A stretch of DNA of 64,000 nt from an uncultured Eubacterium sp. (GTDB taxonomy: Bacteria > Bacillota > Clostridia > Lachnospirales > Lachnospiraceae), in the NCBI GenBank assembly GCA_910584065.1, contig CAJTZN010000002.1, positions 37,620 to 101,619 on the forward strand. Direction: 5' to 3'. Under the pieces are notes generated by a model. The model saw only the letters and a list, made by a program, of their open reading frames with translations. It was not told the DNA's origin and made no database searches. The translations under genes and the position numbers were made by a program. Of this stretch, positions 1-8,621 are shown one piece after another. Position 1 is the stretch's first letter. Every line of letters begins with the position of its first letter.

Positions 1-1961
1 TCATCATTCCGGATCCGTCGCTGAGCATTGCGGACGGGGCGATCGTCGTCAACGGCTGGCAGTCGGTGACGGATGGGAAAAGTTTTACGAGGTGCATGAT
101 GAACGCGCTGGCGGAGGAGTATCATTTTGACCTGAGTACGCCATTTGAAGAGTATCCGCAGGAAATACAGGACATTATTCTCAATGGGACGAATGGGAGG
201 AAGGTACAGGTCCACTACGAGGGGCAGCGGGGGAAAGGCGTCTACAGCGTAGATTTTGAGGGACTGATAAAAAATGTGGAGCGAAGGTACCGGGAGACGG
301 CATCGGAGACGACGAAACAGGAATATGAGACGTTTATGCGCGTGACGCCCTGTTATGAATGCGGCGGAAGGCGTTTGAAAAAGGAGTCGCTGGCCGTGAC
401 GGTCGGGGAGAAAAATATATCCGAACTGTGCGACGATTCGATCCGCGATCTGAAGAAATTTATGGATGATCTGCAGCTGACGGACCGGCAGGTACAGATC
501 GGTAAACTGATCTTAAAGGAAATAAAGGCGAGGCTCGGATTTCTCGTGGATGTCGGACTGGACTATCTTTCACTGGCGCGGGCGACGGGAACGCTGTCAG
601 GGGGAGAGGCGCAGCGGATCCGGCTGGCGACGCAGATCGGCTCCGGCCTGGTCGGAGTGGCGTATATTCTGGATGAGCCGAGTATCGGGCTTCACCAGCG
701 GGACAACGACAAGCTGATCCGCACGTTAAAAAATCTGAAAGAACTGGGAAATACGCTGATCGTCGTCGAGCATGATGAGGAGACGATGCTAGCCGCTGAC
801 TTTGTCGTGGACATCGGTCCGGGGGCCGGGGAACATGGCGGCGAGGTGGTGGCGGCCGGAACCGCGCAGGAGATCATGGAGCATGAGGATTCGATCACAG
901 GTGCCTACCTGAGCCGCCGGATCGAGATTCCGGTGCCCAAAGTGCGGCGGGAACCGAGCGGATTTTTAGATGTGATCGGCGCAAGGGAAAATAACCTGAA
1001 GAATATTGACGTGCATATCCCGCTCGGCGTGCTGACTTGCGTCACAGGCGTATCGGGGTCGGGGAAGAGTTCGCTTGTCAATGAGATCCTCTATAAATCA
1101 TTGGCCAAACATTTGAACCGCGCCCGCTGCATCCCCGGGAAGCATAAAGAAATCCGGGGGATGGACAAACTCGATAAGGTGATCAGCATTGACCAGTCGC
1201 CGATCGGACGGACGCCGCGCTCCAACCCCGCCACGTATACGGGCGTGTTCGATTTGATCCGGGATCTGTTTGCGGCGACATCGGACGCGAAGGCAAAGGG
1301 CTATAAAAAAGGCCGTTTCAGCTTCAATGTCAAGGGAGGACGCTGTGAGGCGTGCCGTGGTGACGGGATTATCAAGATCGAGATGAACTTTCTTCCCGAT
1401 GTGTATGTTCCGTGCGAGGTGTGCGGAGGCCGCCGCTATAACAGGGAGACGCTCGATGTCAAATATAAGGGGAAAAGTATTTATGATGTGCTGGAGATGA
1501 CGGTGGAAGAAGCGCTCGAGTTTTTTAAGCACGTGCCGACCATCCAGCGCAAGATCCAGACGATGTACGATGTGGGACTGTCGTATGTGAAACTGGGGCA
1601 GCCGTCTACGACGCTGTCCGGAGGAGAGGCGCAGCGGATCAAGCTGGCTACGGAACTGAGCAGGCGCAGCACGGGAAAGACGATCTATATTTTGGATGAG
1701 CCCACGACCGGACTCCATTTCGCGGATGTGCATAAGCTGATCGACATCCTGCACCGTCTGACAGAGGGCGGGAATTCAGTGGTGGTGATTGAGCACAATC
1801 TTGACGTGATCAAGACCGCGGACTATATTATCGACATCGGCCCGGAAGGCGGCGAGGGCGGTGGAACTGTCATAGCGGAAGGCACACCGGAGGATATTGC
1901 CCGCAATCCGTCTTCCTATACGGGCGCGTATATGAAAAAAATGCTGGGAGGAGATCAGTGA
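1..1961 (+). CDS. uvrA: UvrABC system protein A (excinuclease ATPase), 5' end outside window
   Basis: UvrA is the damage-recognition ATPase of nucleotide excision repair; it acts as a dimer with UvrB on cytoplasmic DNA. The reading frame is already open at base 3, so the true start lies upstream and about 650 C-terminal residues are visible. Seen in order: a CxxC followed by GGRRL, the first ABC signature (LSGGEAQRIRLAT) with Walker B and the LDEPSIGLH segment, the second Walker A (GVSGSGKSSL), a CxxC...CxxC zinc module (CEAC and CEVC), the second signature (LSGGEAQRIKLAT) and LDEPTTGLH. The two-cassette layout and the zinc fingers are diagnostic. The stop codon overlaps the start of the next gene, so the two are probably co-transcribed. 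Confidence 0.97.
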   Translation, partial: IIPDPSLSIADGAIVVNGWQSVTDGKSFTRCMMNALAEEYHFDLSTPFEEYPQEIQDIILNGTNGRKVQVHYEGQRGKGVYSVDFEGLIKNVERRYRETASETTKQEYETFMRVTPCYECGGRRLKKESLAVTVGEKNISELCDDSIRDLKKFMDDLQLTDRQVQIGKLILKEIKARLGFLVDVGLDYLSLARATGTLSGGEAQRIRLATQIGSGLVGVAYILDEPSIGLHQRDNDKLIRTLKNLKELGNTLIVVEHDEETMLAADFVVDIGPGAGEHGGEVVAAGTAQEIMEHEDSITGAYLSRRIEIPVPKVRREPSGFLDVIGARENNLKNIDVHIPLGVLTCVTGVSGSGKSSLVNEILYKSLAKHLNRARCIPGKHKEIRGMDKLDKVISIDQSPIGRTPRSNPATYTGVFDLIRDLFAATSDAKAKGYKKGRFSFNVKGGRCEACRGDGIIKIEMNFLPDVYVPCEVCGGRRYNRETLDVKYKGKSIYDVLEMTVEEALEFFKHVPTIQRKIQTMYDVGLSYVKLGQPSTTLSGGEAQRIKLATELSRRSTGKTIYILDEPTTGLHFADVHKLIDILHRLTEGGNSVVVIEHNLDVIKTADYIIDIGPEGGEGGGTVIAEGTPEDIARNPSSYTGAYMKKMLGGDQ

Positions 1962-2548
1962 TGGAGTACCCTTTTTTTGCGATGATGGCGCGGATGAAAT
2001 ACATTGAGCGGTGGGCGCTCATGCGTAATTCCGTGACGGAGAATATCAGTGAACATTCGATGGAGGTTGCGATGCTCGCGCACTGTCTGGGCATTATTTT
2101 TAATGAAAAGTGCGGCGGAAACGTGGATCTGAACAAGTTGGCGCTCATCGGCCTCTATCACGACGCGAATGAGATCATTACCGGAGACATGCCGACGCCG
2201 GTCAAATACCATGACAGCGGAATCCGCGATGCATATAAACGGGTGGAGGAAATGGCAAACCACACGCTGTTGCAGAAGCTTCCGGATTATATGAGGAAAT
2301 ATTACGAAGATGTGCTGTTTATGCAGGACGGGGATGAGGAATTGTGGAAACTTGTGAAAGCGGCGGACAAACTTTCGGCGCTGATCAAGTGCATGGAGGA
2401 GGAAAAAGCAGGAAATAAAGAGTTTTCCACAGCAGCGCGCACGATCATGAAGACGCTGCGGCAAATGGGGCGGGAAGAGGTGGATATTTTTGTGAGGGAT
2501 TTTTTGCCTTCTTATAGTAAAACGCTGGATGAATTACAAAATATGTGA
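1961..2548 (+). CDS. HD-domain protein, YfbR-like 5'-deoxynucleotidase
   Basis: This 195-residue protein has the HD phosphohydrolase metal site: a first His in ISEHSMEVA, then the HD pair in LIGLYHDANE, and a later conserved Asp in the KAADKLSAL segment. Length and the N-terminal MARMKYIERW pattern match the YfbR family of cytoplasmic 5'-deoxyribonucleotidases, which hydrolyse dNMPs; the substrate is inferred from the family. The ATG at 1961 is preferred over the GTG three bases earlier because the GGAGGAG ribosome site lies 7-9 bases upstream. The start overlaps the uvrA stop (TGATG), which points to translational coupling. The 3' end contains an extended -10 element that may drive the next gene. 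Confidence 0.88.
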   Translation: MEYPFFAMMARMKYIERWALMRNSVTENISEHSMEVAMLAHCLGIIFNEKCGGNVDLNKLALIGLYHDANEIITGDMPTPVKYHDSGIRDAYKRVEEMANHTLLQKLPDYMRKYYEDVLFMQDGDEELWKLVKAADKLSALIKCMEEEKAGNKEFSTAARTIMKTLRQMGREEVDIFVRDFLPSYSKTLDELQNM

Positions 2549-2596
2549 TATAATAGACGCAGTTTATATTTGTGTCTGAGTGCTGCCTGACACAAA
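2546..2596 (+). promoter_or_regulatory. Extended -10 element followed by a leader hairpin
   Basis: TGATATAAT at 2546-2554 is an extended -10 box with no good -35. It is followed by a perfect 8-bp hairpin, TTTGTGTC at 2569-2576 pairing with GACACAAA at 2589-2596. The hairpin lacks a strong T-run, so it is either a weak terminator for uvrA and the HD gene or a structured leader of the following gene. Confidence 0.4.
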
Positions 2597-2657
2597 TTTA
2601 TTCACATTTATCAGTCAGGATGAATCATGAAAGGCGGCGCAGAAATGAGGATAACGT

Positions 2658-4406
2658 ATGAGAAGGATAGTGTGCTTTGGTGATTCCAATACATATGGTT
2701 TTTCACCTTTTGACGGTTCGCGGTACAGCGCGGATGTCCGTTGGACTGGCGTTTTGGATAAGCTGTTGGGGGAAAAGTTTGAAGTGGTAAATGAGGGGAA
2801 AAATGCCCGTACGATCGCGTTTGATGATCCGTACAATGAGGGCTGTAACGGAATGGCGGATATCGGCAGCTGTATAGATGCCAATGCACCGTTTGACCTG
2901 ATGATCATTATGCTCGGTACGAATGACCTAAAAGCTTATTTTGAGTCGACGCCGCAAATGATTGCGGACAATCTGCTGAAAATGTGTGAACTGGTGAGGG
3001 AAAAGACAGACGCGAAGCTTCTGCTCGCCAGTCCGATGCTTTTGGGTGATCAGATCGAGTTTTCGCCGCTGCGTTTGGAATTTGGCAGGCAGCAGGTACA
3101 GTATTCATTTGAACTGGCGCCGTATATCGAGGCGGTGGCGAAAAAGATTGGAGCGGACTTTATTGATATCGCGGTTGTGGCGATGTCCAGTGATGTGGAC
3201 TGCCTTCACCTCGTGCCGGAAGAGCACGAGAAGCTGGCTCAGGCGATGCATCGAAAAGTGCTGGACGTGTTCCGAGAAGAACTGGAACAGGAGGCAAGGG
3301 AAGAGGAAGAGCAGCGCCTGAGGGAAGAGGAAGAACGCAGGCAGTTAGAGGAAGAGCGCGCGCGTCAGGAAGAGGAGCTCAAAAGGCAGGAGGAAGAACG
3401 CAGGCGGCAGGAAGAACTTTCCAGAGAGGAAGAGCAGCGGCGGACCGGGGAACAGGAGATGGCCGGGGAAAGTGATATGAACGCGCAGCAGGAAGACGCC
3501 ATAGACTTTGAGCAGGTCGTGGCGAGACAGAATGAGAGGGCGGACGATCTGCTCGGAGCGGCAGCGAGACAGGCAGAGAATGCGGACGATCTGCTCGAAG
3601 TGGCGACGGGAAGGATGGAAGAAACGGAAAATCTGCTCAAGGAGACGATGTCGCGCTACTCAGATTTGGAGTGGCAGGGAGAAGAAGATGCGCAGCAGAT
3701 CCGTCTCCAGGCAGAAGCGATCATGCGGGCGGCCGGAGAATCGACCGGGGAGTTCCGGTCAGACGAAGTTTTCCGCGGAGAAGCAGCGGTCGGAACAGGG
3801 CGGGGAGAGAAGGAGAAGATGCTTTCCGGACGCCTTTATTACTCGATGGATCCGCAGCTTCGGGCAGAGAGGGCGGCAGCGAGAAAACTGACAAAATCTT
3901 ATAACGAGACGGATGTGGACGAGGATAGCAGACGGAGGCAGATCCTATCCCAGCTGTTTGGCGAGCTGGGGACGGACTGTTACGTGGAACCGCCGTTTCG
4001 CTGCGATTACGGCGCGAACATCTCAGTAGGTGAGAGATTTTACGCGAATTTCGATTGTGTTATGCTGGATGTGGCGAAGATCCGTATCGGTGATCATGTC
4101 ATGCTCGGGCCAGGCGTACATATTTATACGGCGTGTCACCCGATTGATGCGGCGGTTCGGAATACTGATCTGGAATACGCGAAAGAAGTGTGTATCGGCG
4201 ACGATGTATGGATCGGCGGTAATGTTACGATCAATCCGGGGGTACATATCGGAAATAATGTAGTGATCGGTTCCGGATCTGTTGTGACGGGGGATATTCC
4301 GGATGGCGTTGTGGCGGCCGGGAATCCGTGCCGCATCATCCGCAGGATCTCGACGTCGGACAAGTTGTACTGGGAAGAGAAAAAAGAAGAGTGGGAGAGA
4401 GGATGA
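2658..4406 (+). CDS. Fusion: SGNH/GDSL hydrolase - charged coiled coil - maltose-acetyltransferase-like LbH domain
   Basis: This 582-residue protein has three parts. Residues 1-210 form an SGNH hydrolase: block I (CFGDSNTYGF) with the nucleophile Ser, block III (LGTNDL), and block V with the catalytic Asp and His (DCLHLVPEEH). Residues 210-275 are an extreme Glu/Arg-rich single helix or coiled coil (repeated EEE-R pattern), followed by a helical segment with DDLLGAAARQ/DDLLEVATGR repeats. Residues 390-580 are a maltose/galactoside O-acetyltransferase: an N-terminal Mac cap (YYSMDPQLRAERA) and a left-handed beta-helix of hexapeptides with the catalytic His in YTACHPID. It may remove and transfer acyl groups on one carbohydrate, but the substrate is unknown. 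No signal peptide is seen, so it is probably cytoplasmic. Confidence 0.85.
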   Translation: MRRIVCFGDSNTYGFSPFDGSRYSADVRWTGVLDKLLGEKFEVVNEGKNARTIAFDDPYNEGCNGMADIGSCIDANAPFDLMIIMLGTNDLKAYFESTPQMIADNLLKMCELVREKTDAKLLLASPMLLGDQIEFSPLRLEFGRQQVQYSFELAPYIEAVAKKIGADFIDIAVVAMSSDVDCLHLVPEEHEKLAQAMHRKVLDVFREELEQEAREEEEQRLREEEERRQLEEERARQEEELKRQEEERRRQEELSREEEQRRTGEQEMAGESDMNAQQEDAIDFEQVVARQNERADDLLGAAARQAENADDLLEVATGRMEETENLLKETMSRYSDLEWQGEEDAQQIRLQAEAIMRAAGESTGEFRSDEVFRGEAAVGTGRGEKEKMLSGRLYYSMDPQLRAERAAARKLTKSYNETDVDEDSRRRQILSQLFGELGTDCYVEPPFRCDYGANISVGERFYANFDCVMLDVAKIRIGDHVMLGPGVHIYTACHPIDAAVRNTDLEYAKEVCIGDDVWIGGNVTINPGVHIGNNVVIGSGSVVTGDIPDGVVAAGNPCRIIRRISTSDKLYWEEKKEEWERG

Positions 4407-4457
4407 CCGGCATCATCGCAGGGAATTTTAAAGCAGGAGATTTTAAAGCAGAGGTTT

Positions 4458-5327
4458 TTACCGCAGAGAATTGCGGTAATCGCCTGCTTCCTGAAAAAAG
4501 GCGTGGAGCGCTTCCTTATTTCCGTTTTGGATGTCGTTCTGGATGCCGCGCAGGCTGGCGATGTATTTCTCCAGAAAACAGCAGATGCTGTCTTTGTTGG
4601 AAAGGCATATACTTTCCCACATTTCGGGCGAGGAGGAAGCGATGCGCGTAATGTCGCGGAAGCCGCCAGCAGCAAATGTTTTCATATAAGAATGTTCGTC
4701 GTCATTATTTTGTACGAGGTTTACGAGGGCCGCGGCGGCGATGTGAGGAATATGACTGATGGCGGCTGTCACATCGTCGTGTGTGTCCGGGTCGATGATG
4801 ACGCATTTGGACTGTGTGCAGGCGAGAAGTGACAGGAGCCGGTTTAAATGTTCTTCACTTGTCTGTGCGGTGGGGGACAGCAGATAGTAGCTGCCTTTCA
4901 AAAGTTCCGCCGTCGAATTGGCATATCCGGTCTTTTCAGAACCGGCCATCGGATGCCCGCCGATGAAGTTTTTTTCCATGCCGAGCCGGATGGCTTCTTT
5001 TTGGATGGTACCTTTAACGCTGCCGACGTCCGTGATGATACAGGTTTCACCGATCAGTGGCTTCAGCGTGCGAAGGATTTCTATATTTGTCAGAACAGGT
5101 GCACATAAAAAAAGAATGTCACATGCGGCAAACGATTCATTGATCTCGTAGACGAGGGTGTCGATGATGCCCTCGCGCATGCCTTCTTCCAAAGCCGGGT
5201 TCTTTCTCCGTGTATATACCATGATATGGGTTTCCGGGTGTCTGGAGCGGATGGCACGGGCGATCGAGCCGCCGATGAGTCCCAGGCCCAAAAAGCCAAT
5301 CGTTGAATCGTTTGTTTTTATACCCAT
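4458..5327 (-). CDS. tyrA: Prephenate dehydrogenase (tyrosine biosynthesis)
   Basis: TyrA oxidatively decarboxylates prephenate to 4-hydroxyphenylpyruvate using NAD(P). The 289-residue protein opens with a Rossmann dinucleotide site (GFLGLGLIGGSIARA) and carries the family motifs TDVGSVKG and FIGGHPMAGSEKTG; the His of GGHPMAG is the conserved substrate-site residue. The C-terminal all-helical dimerisation domain includes HIPHIAAAALVN. There is no fused chorismate mutase or ACT domain. AGGAGG lies 7 bases before the ATG, and a promoter is visible upstream on the minus strand. It converges with the SGNH fusion gene. The stop codon lies inside a short hairpin (TTACCGCA/TGCGGTAA). Confidence 0.95.
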   Translation of the reverse strand: MGIKTNDSTIGFLGLGLIGGSIARAIRSRHPETHIMVYTRRKNPALEEGMREGIIDTLVYEINESFAACDILFLCAPVLTNIEILRTLKPLIGETCIITDVGSVKGTIQKEAIRLGMEKNFIGGHPMAGSEKTGYANSTAELLKGSYYLLSPTAQTSEEHLNRLLSLLACTQSKCVIIDPDTHDDVTAAISHIPHIAAAALVNLVQNNDDEHSYMKTFAAGGFRDITRIASSSPEMWESICLSNKDSICCFLEKYIASLRGIQNDIQNGNKEALHAFFQEAGDYRNSLR

Positions 5328-5390
5328 GTTTTAGCCTCCTTTGTGAGCTGTGGTTACCGTTCGTAGCTGTTTAATAAGCTGTTGCCATTT

Positions 5391-5419
5391 ATTTTACAGC
5401 AAATTGTCTGTTCTGTAAA
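5391..5419 (-). promoter_or_regulatory. Sigma-A-type promoter for tyrA
   Basis: On the minus strand TTTACA (5419-5414) and TAAAAT (5396-5391) are separated by 17 bases, about 65 bases ahead of the tyrA start codon. Confidence 0.55.
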
Positions 5420-5433
5420 TGATTATTGTAGTA

Positions 5434-5490
5434 ATTGTGTAATAAAAGTGAGATTGTGTAATAAAAGTGAGATTGTGTTAGAAAAGTGAG
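5434..5490. repeat. Three tandem copies of a 19-bp unit
   Basis: The unit ATTGTGTAATAAAAGTGAG is present twice perfectly (5434-5452 and 5453-5471) and a third time with two substitutions (5472-5490). It lies between the tyrA promoter and the flagellin relic and is followed by a hairpin. Confidence 0.85.
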
Positions 5491-5491
5491 A

Positions 5492-5520
5492 GCAGGTGTT
5501 GCTGGGGGGGCATCACCTGC
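5492..5520 (+). promoter_or_regulatory. Hairpin ahead of the flagellin relic
   Basis: GCAGGTG at 5492-5498 pairs with CACCTGC at 5514-5520 across a G-rich loop that contains seven consecutive G. There is no downstream T-run, so it looks more like a leader structure than a terminator. Confidence 0.4.
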
Positions 5521-5541
5521 TTGTAAGAAATGAGGGAAAGT

Positions 5542-5743
5542 ATGATCATTCAGCATAATATGGCTGCTGTACATACGATCAATGCAACGAACCAGTCGAT
5601 CGATCTGAAATATCGGGTGAGCGATTTCCGAAGAAGTGGTCCGGTTCTCAAAATCAAAAATTTTGCAGCAGACGGGAAATGCGGTACTTACGCAGGCGAA
5701 CCAGCATGCGGAAAGGGTTTTGTCGCTTGTACGCTTAGGCTGA
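5542..5743 (+). pseudogene. Frameshifted mini-flagellin (N- and C-terminal D0 segments only)
   Basis: The ATG at 5542, with GAGGG six bases upstream, starts MIIQHNMAAVHT, which is the classic flagellin N-terminus. After about 28 codons the frame runs off. In the +1 frame from about 5626 the sequence reads SEEVVRFSKSKILQQTG, AVLTQANQ and VLSLVRLG and then stops at TGA 5741. That is the flagellin C-terminal helix pattern (EEMV-FSK-NIL-QAG-A-LAQANQ---VLSLL). The whole central domain (D1-D3) is absent, and one single-base indel near 5624-5632 separates the halves. I infer a flagellin gene reduced to its terminal segments by internal deletion and then frameshifted. A programmed shift or a sequencing error cannot be excluded from one sequence. 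Confidence 0.7.
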
Positions 5744-5873
5744 CCGGGCCGGAATTTTTTGAAAATAGAGATTGCCATAATTGAATAATAATATTATACT
5801 GTATAGGGAGCGGCAGTTTCGCTCATAAAATTTCTATTGTTTAATAATATTTGGCAGAAAGGAAAGGAAACAA

Positions 5874-6425
5874 ATGGGAAAGATAAAAGTAACGCCCTGT
5901 GATATAGAAGGGTTGTACGTAATCGAGCCAACGGTTTTTGGCGATGAACGCGGTTATTTTATGGAAACCTATCATAAGCAGGAATTCGCGGAACATGGTC
6001 TGAACATGGAATTTGTTCAGGACAATGAGTCGATGTCGAAAAAGGGAGTGCTGCGTGGTCTGCACTTTCAGAAACAATTTCCCCAGGGGAAACTGGTCCG
6101 CGCGCTGTCTGGGACCGTGTTTGATGTGGCAGTTGATATTCGGAAAGGCTCCCGCACGTATGGGAAATGGTTTGGCGTCGTTCTTTCCGATGAAAATAAG
6201 AAGCAGTTTTATGTGTCGGAGGGATTTGCCCACGGTTATTATGTCATGTCGGACACGGCGGTGTTTTCTTATAAATGTACGGATTTTTATCATCCGGAGG
6301 ATGAGGGCGGTATTCTCTGGAACGACCCGGAGATCGGTGTGGAATGGCCGATCGAAGAAGGAGTGGAAGTATTGCTGTCCGAGAAGGATCGGAACCGGGA
6401 AGGGATCCGGTCATTGGAAAATTAA
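5874..6425 (+). CDS. rfbC: dTDP-4-dehydrorhamnose 3,5-epimerase
   Basis: RmlC/RfbC epimerises C3 and C5 of dTDP-4-keto-6-deoxyglucose on the route to dTDP-L-rhamnose. The 183-residue length is typical. Diagnostic cupin segments are FGDERGYFMETYH, the catalytic-His segment RGLHFQ, VDIRKGSRTYGKW, the SEGFAHGYYV segment and the catalytic Tyr region FSYKCTDFYHPEDE. The ribosome site AAAGGAAAGG lies just before the ATG. It stands alone: no rfbA, rfbB or rfbD gene is in the window, so the other pathway genes must be elsewhere or the enzyme serves a different glycan. The gap to the next gene is short (35 bases), so read-through is possible. Confidence 0.95.
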   Translation: MGKIKVTPCDIEGLYVIEPTVFGDERGYFMETYHKQEFAEHGLNMEFVQDNESMSKKGVLRGLHFQKQFPQGKLVRALSGTVFDVAVDIRKGSRTYGKWFGVVLSDENKKQFYVSEGFAHGYYVMSDTAVFSYKCTDFYHPEDEGGILWNDPEIGVEWPIEEGVEVLLSEKDRNREGIRSLEN

Positions 6426-6460
6426 TTTTGATTTTAACTAACAATAAAATAGAGGAAAGG

Positions 6461-7660
6461 ATGAATGTTAAAATGAATAACGAAACGATCATGAAAAACG
6501 ATACGAAAATTTCCGATTCGATCATTTATGTAGGAGTGGATGATACGACGCTTGACCTTTTTGAGAGCCAGTATATCGTACCGGACGGCGTATCTTACAA
6601 TTCTTACGTGATCTTAGATGATAAGATCGCGATCATGGATACGGTGGACAAGCGCGTTACGGATGAATGGTTCGCGAATGTGGACAACGTTCTCGGCGGC
6701 AAAAAGCCGGATTACTTAGTTATTTCCCATTTGGAACCCGATCATGCGGCGAACATACAAAAAGCGGCAGAAAAATATCCCGAGATGAAGCTGATCGGAA
6801 ACGCCAAGACATTTTCCATGCTGCCGCAATTTTTTGATCTGGACGTATCCGACCGGATGGTTGAAGTCAAAGAGGGCGAAACGGTTTCGCTCGGGGCGCA
6901 TACCCTCCAGTTCTTTATGGCTCCGATGGTGCACTGGCCGGAAGTCATGGTGACCTATGAGCAGTCGGAGAAGATTTTGTTCTCAGCAGACGGTTTCGGC
7001 AAATTTGGCGCGTTGGCGCATGAAGACGAGTGGGCCTGTGAGGCGAGACGCTATTACTTTAATATCGTAGGCAAATACGGCGCGCAGGTACAGGCGTTGC
7101 TGAAAAAGGCGGCCGGACTCGACATTTCCATGATCTGTCCGTTACATGGACCGATATTAAAAGAGGATTTAGCATATTTTATTGACAAATACAATACGTG
7201 GAGCAGTTATGAGCCGGAGGACGAGGGCGTTCTCGTTGCTTACGCGTCCATCCACGGAAATACGGCAGATGCCGCGAGAAAACTCGGCGAGATCTTAGAG
7301 AAAAAGGGAGCGAAAAAGGTCGTTGTCAGTGATCTTTCCAGAGAGGATATGGCGGAAGTGATCGAAGATGCGTTCCGTTATGGTAAGATCGTTGTAGCAG
7401 CGGCTACATATGACGGAGGAATATTCCCGGTGATGGAAGATTTCCTGCATCATTTGAAGAGCAAGAATTATCAGAAACGTGTAGTCGGCATTGTGGAAAA
7501 CGGTTCCTGGGCGCCGACGGCCGGAAAGCAGATGAAGGCAGTTTTTGAAGGCCTGAAAAATATAACGATCTGCGATGAGATGGTATCTATTAAATCTGTG
7601 ATGAAGGATGCGGACGTGGCAGCGATGGAACGGCTGGCTGATGAGATATTAGCCAAATAG
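6461..7660 (+). CDS. FprA-type flavodiiron protein (A-type flavoprotein)
   Basis: This 399-residue protein joins an N-terminal metallo-beta-lactamase-fold diiron domain (about residues 15-265) to a C-terminal FMN-binding flavodoxin domain (about 268-399). The diiron ligands are recognisable: HLEPDH, a later His in MAPMVHWPE, an Asp in SADGFG and the His in CPLHGP. The flavodoxin phosphate loop is YASIHGNTADAA. Such proteins reduce O2 to water or NO to N2O and protect anaerobes. No rubredoxin domain is fused. The ATG at 6461 is chosen because GAGGAAAGG lies immediately upstream; an in-frame ATG at 6473 is less well placed. Confidence 0.95.
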   Translation: MNVKMNNETIMKNDTKISDSIIYVGVDDTTLDLFESQYIVPDGVSYNSYVILDDKIAIMDTVDKRVTDEWFANVDNVLGGKKPDYLVISHLEPDHAANIQKAAEKYPEMKLIGNAKTFSMLPQFFDLDVSDRMVEVKEGETVSLGAHTLQFFMAPMVHWPEVMVTYEQSEKILFSADGFGKFGALAHEDEWACEARRYYFNIVGKYGAQVQALLKKAAGLDISMICPLHGPILKEDLAYFIDKYNTWSSYEPEDEGVLVAYASIHGNTADAARKLGEILEKKGAKKVVVSDLSREDMAEVIEDAFRYGKIVVAAATYDGGIFPVMEDFLHHLKSKNYQKRVVGIVENGSWAPTAGKQMKAVFEGLKNITICDEMVSIKSVMKDADVAAMERLADEILAK

Positions 7661-7722
7661 GAAGTGCGGATACACATGGTTTTTACAGAATGGATGTTGT
7701 TTCACAGGATCGGGGGGCAGCG

Positions 7723-8520
7723 ATGGAACAGGAACAGCGGGAGCGGTATGCACGGCATATCTCGTTGACGGAAATTGGTGAATCAGGACAGGAGCGGCTG
7801 CTTTCCTCCCGTGTGCTGATCGTGGGGGCCGGCGGGCTTGGTTCGCCGGCCGCCATGTATTTGGCGGCGGCCGGGGTGGGGACGATTGGGATCGTAGACG
7901 ATGACGAGGTGGACCGGACGAATCTGCAGAGACAGATTATCCACACGACAGACAGCGTCGGCAGGAAAAAAACAGCGTCGGCGCGGGAAAAAATAGTTTG
8001 TTTGAACCAGGATGTGACGGTGGAGGAATACAGCCTGAGACTGACGGCGGAAAACGCGAAAGGCATATTTGAAAAATATGATCTTGTTTTGGACGCGACG
8101 GACAATTTTGAGTCAAAATTTCTAATAAATGATGCATGTGTGGAGCAGCAGAAACCTTTTATCCATGGAGCGGTACAGCGGTTTGGCGGGCAGCTGATGA
8201 CTTATGTGCCGGGGAAAGGCCCATGCTACCGCTGTATTTTCGAGGAACCGCCGGAACCGGGCGCGGTTCCTTCCTGTAAGGAAACCGGGGTGATCGGCGG
8301 TATTTGCGGCATCATCGGTTCGATGCAGAGTGTGGAGGCTGTCAAGTATCTGCTGGGAATCGGAGAGCTGCTGACCGGGCAGCTTCTCACGGTAGATGCG
8401 CTGACGATGGAGATTCGGAGGGTTCCGTTTCCGCAGAGAAATGAGAACTGCCGCGCGTGCGGAGGCGGGACTGTTTCGGATAACCCTCCCAAAATAAAAA
8501 GCGAAATGACATTGCTTTAA
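7723..8520 (+). CDS. ThiF/MoeB/HesA-family E1-like adenylyltransferase
   Basis: This 265-residue protein belongs to the family that adenylates the C-terminal Gly-Gly of ThiS or MoaD-like sulfur carriers. It starts with the characteristic ERYARHISL segment, has the nucleotide site VGAGGLGSPAA, the Arg-bearing TNLQRQI loop, the DATDNFESKFL motif, a zinc site of two Cys pairs (CYRC and CRAC), and the catalytic-Cys segment PSCKETGV. It has no rhodanese tail, unlike many MoeB homologues. Because thiamine or molybdopterin genes are absent nearby, the carrier is unknown. The start at 7723 has a G-rich ribosome site (GGGGGGCAGCG). A terminator overlaps the stop codon. Confidence 0.9.
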   Translation: MEQEQRERYARHISLTEIGESGQERLLSSRVLIVGAGGLGSPAAMYLAAAGVGTIGIVDDDEVDRTNLQRQIIHTTDSVGRKKTASAREKIVCLNQDVTVEEYSLRLTAENAKGIFEKYDLVLDATDNFESKFLINDACVEQQKPFIHGAVQRFGGQLMTYVPGKGPCYRCIFEEPPEPGAVPSCKETGVIGGICGIIGSMQSVEAVKYLLGIGELLTGQLLTVDALTMEIRRVPFPQRNENCRACGGGTVSDNPPKIKSEMTLL

Positions 8521-8541
8521 CAAATGTTCATTCGCTTTTTA
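8496..8541 (+). terminator. Rho-independent terminator after the ThiF-like gene
   Basis: AAAAAGCGAAATG pairs with CATTCGCTTTTT with one bulged base. The stem begins before the stop codon, and the 3' arm ends in five T. The A-rich 5' arm makes it usable in both directions, which fits the convergent gene that follows. Confidence 0.75.
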
Positions 8542-8621
8542 CAGATTAGTTTTTCTGTTGTCTGCCAACCGCCATTGATGGCCGTTATCTCAGATTGATA
8601 AGGTGCTAATCCACCCGCAGT

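Noticed and set aside
5389..5778. 129-codon minus-strand frame across the flagellin relic
   Set aside because: It spans the 19-bp repeats and the relic, ends inside the tyrA promoter region and has no ribosome site.
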